Source: Oryzihumus sp036391795
GTDB taxonomy: Bacteria > Actinomycetota > Actinomycetes > Actinomycetales > Dermatophilaceae
Reading direction: 5' to 3'
Assembly (NCBI RefSeq): GCF_036391795.1
Contig: NZ_DASVZH010000320.1
Coordinates: forward strand, 1-15,829
DNA length: 15,829 nt
The position numbers were made by a program, and so were the translations under genes. Below are positions 15,093 to 15,829 of the stretch, piece after piece (the stretch's first letter is position 1; each line of letters begins with the position of its first letter). Under the pieces are notes generated by a model. It had not been told where the DNA came from. It saw only the letters and a list, made by a program, of their open reading frames with translations, and made no database searches.

Positions 15093-15829
15093 GTGGCCGA
15101 CCCCTCGTCCTACCGCCCCAAACCGGGGGAGATCCCTGTCGACCCGGGCGTCTACCGCTTCCGCGACGCCGCCGGGCGGGTCATCTACGTCGGCAAGGCC
15201 AAGTCGCTGCGCTCGCGGCTGTCCTCCTATTTCCAGGACGTCGCCGCGCTGCACCCGCGCACCCGCACGATGGTCACCACCGGTGCCAGCGTCGAGTGGA
15301 CCGTGGTCAGCAACGAGGTCGAGGCGCTGCAGCTGGAGTACTCCTGGATCAAGGAGTTCGACCCGCGCTTCAACGTCAAGTACCGCGACGACAAGTCCTA
15401 CCCCTACCTCGCGGTGACGATGGGCGAGGAGTTCCCGCGGGCCCAGGTGCTGCGCGGCGCCAAACGCAAGGGCACCCGCTACTTCGGTCCCTACGCCCAC
15501 GCCTGGGCGATCCGCGAGACGCTCGACCTGCTGCTGCGCGTCTTCCCGATGCGCACCTGCAGCGGCGGGGTGTTCAAGCGCGCCGGCCAGGTCGGCCGGC
15601 CGTGCCTGCTCGGCTACATCGACAAGTGCTCCGCGCCCTGCGTGGGCCGGGTCGACGCCGACGAGCACCGCGCCATCGCCGAGGACTTCTGCGACTTCAT
15701 GGCCGGCAACACGACCAAGTTCGTCAAGCGGCCCGAGCAGCGGATGAAGGCTGCCGCCGCCGAGATGGACTACGAGCAGGCGGCCCGGCTGCGCGACGAC
15801 ATCGGCGCGCTGCAGCGCGCCCTGGAGAA
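15093..15829 (+). CDS. uvrC: UvrC, excinuclease ABC subunit C (3' partial)
   Basis: This subunit makes the dual incisions around a lesion after UvrA/UvrB loading. The visible 245 residues begin with the GIY-YIG nuclease domain (PGVYRFRDAAGRVIYVGKAK, about 18-37, with Tyr21, Tyr32, Gly34 and Lys35). KYRDDKSYPYLAVT and KGTRYFGPYAHAWAIRETLDLL follow. A cysteine cluster Cys156, Cys171, Cys179, Cys183 (x14, x7, x3) comes next, matching the region reported to bind a 4Fe-4S cluster in E. coli UvrC. The last visible part is a UVR motif (EMDYEQAARLRDDIGALQ) for UvrB contact. The RNase H-like endonuclease and helix-hairpin-helix domains lie beyond the window. GTG 15093 is the only suitable start. Confidence 0.97.
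   Translation, partial: MADPSSYRPKPGEIPVDPGVYRFRDAAGRVIYVGKAKSLRSRLSSYFQDVAALHPRTRTMVTTGASVEWTVVSNEVEALQLEYSWIKEFDPRFNVKYRDDKSYPYLAVTMGEEFPRAQVLRGAKRKGTRYFGPYAHAWAIRETLDLLLRVFPMRTCSGGVFKRAGQVGRPCLLGYIDKCSAPCVGRVDADEHRAIAEDFCDFMAGNTTKFVKRPEQRMKAAAAEMDYEQAARLRDDIGALQRALE

Overview
The window is very GC-rich with strong G/C third-position bias. Several signs point to a high-GC actinobacterium, probably Micrococcales near Intrasporangiaceae: a mycothiol-dependent maleylpyruvate-isomerase-type protein, actinobacterial-style UvrA and UvrC sequences, a TREH-like GH15 enzyme, and several start codons placed as in leaderless transcripts. The family-level placement is inference. No tRNA, rRNA, CRISPR array, insertion sequence or phage gene was seen. 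No gap between genes exceeds about 180 bases.

Layout. 1-744 is the 3' part of a TerC-family membrane protein. 701-2460 (minus) is a two-gene unit: an NlpC/P60 peptidase with no export signal, then a RhtA-like EamA exporter. Divergent from it, 2493-3323 is a cytoplasmic beta-lactamase-fold serine hydrolase. 3271-3947 (minus) is a small unknown protein translationally coupled to a VOC (glyoxalase-fold) protein. It faces a CGNR zinc-finger regulator (4055-4603, plus) across a 107-bp region rich in inverted repeats. 4659-5321 (minus) is a glyoxalase II-like metallo-beta-lactamase protein. 5499-7650 (plus) is a signalling block: a short soluble histidine kinase and two NarL/LuxR-type response regulators. 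7726-10243 (minus) is a GH15 trehalase/glucoamylase-like gene followed by the mycothiol-dependent enzyme. 10365-13565 (plus) is uvrA with a basic Ala/Lys/Thr-rich C-terminal tail. 13603-14424 (minus) is a nucleotidyltransferase-fold protein. 14570-15049 (plus) is a Tat-type Rieske lipoprotein. 15093 onward is the 5' third or so of uvrC, cut by the window edge.

How the genes fit together. The backbone (terC, metallo-hydrolase, uvrA, Rieske protein, uvrC) looks like the nucleotide-excision-repair neighbourhood common in actinobacteria. The metabolic, cell-wall and two-component genes look like lineage-variable insertions between its members. UvrA and UvrC act in the same repair pathway but are separate transcription units here, each with its own putative -10 box beside the start codon. 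Most other genes form two-gene units, and the divergent gaps carry operator-like dyads.

I found no clear new defence or mobile system. The best leads are the CGNR regulator/VOC divergent locus, the sensor-less kinase with two response regulators and palindromic upstream sites, the cytoplasmic NlpC/P60 plus beta-lactamase-fold pair as a possible muropeptide-recycling cassette, and the histone H1-like tail on UvrA.
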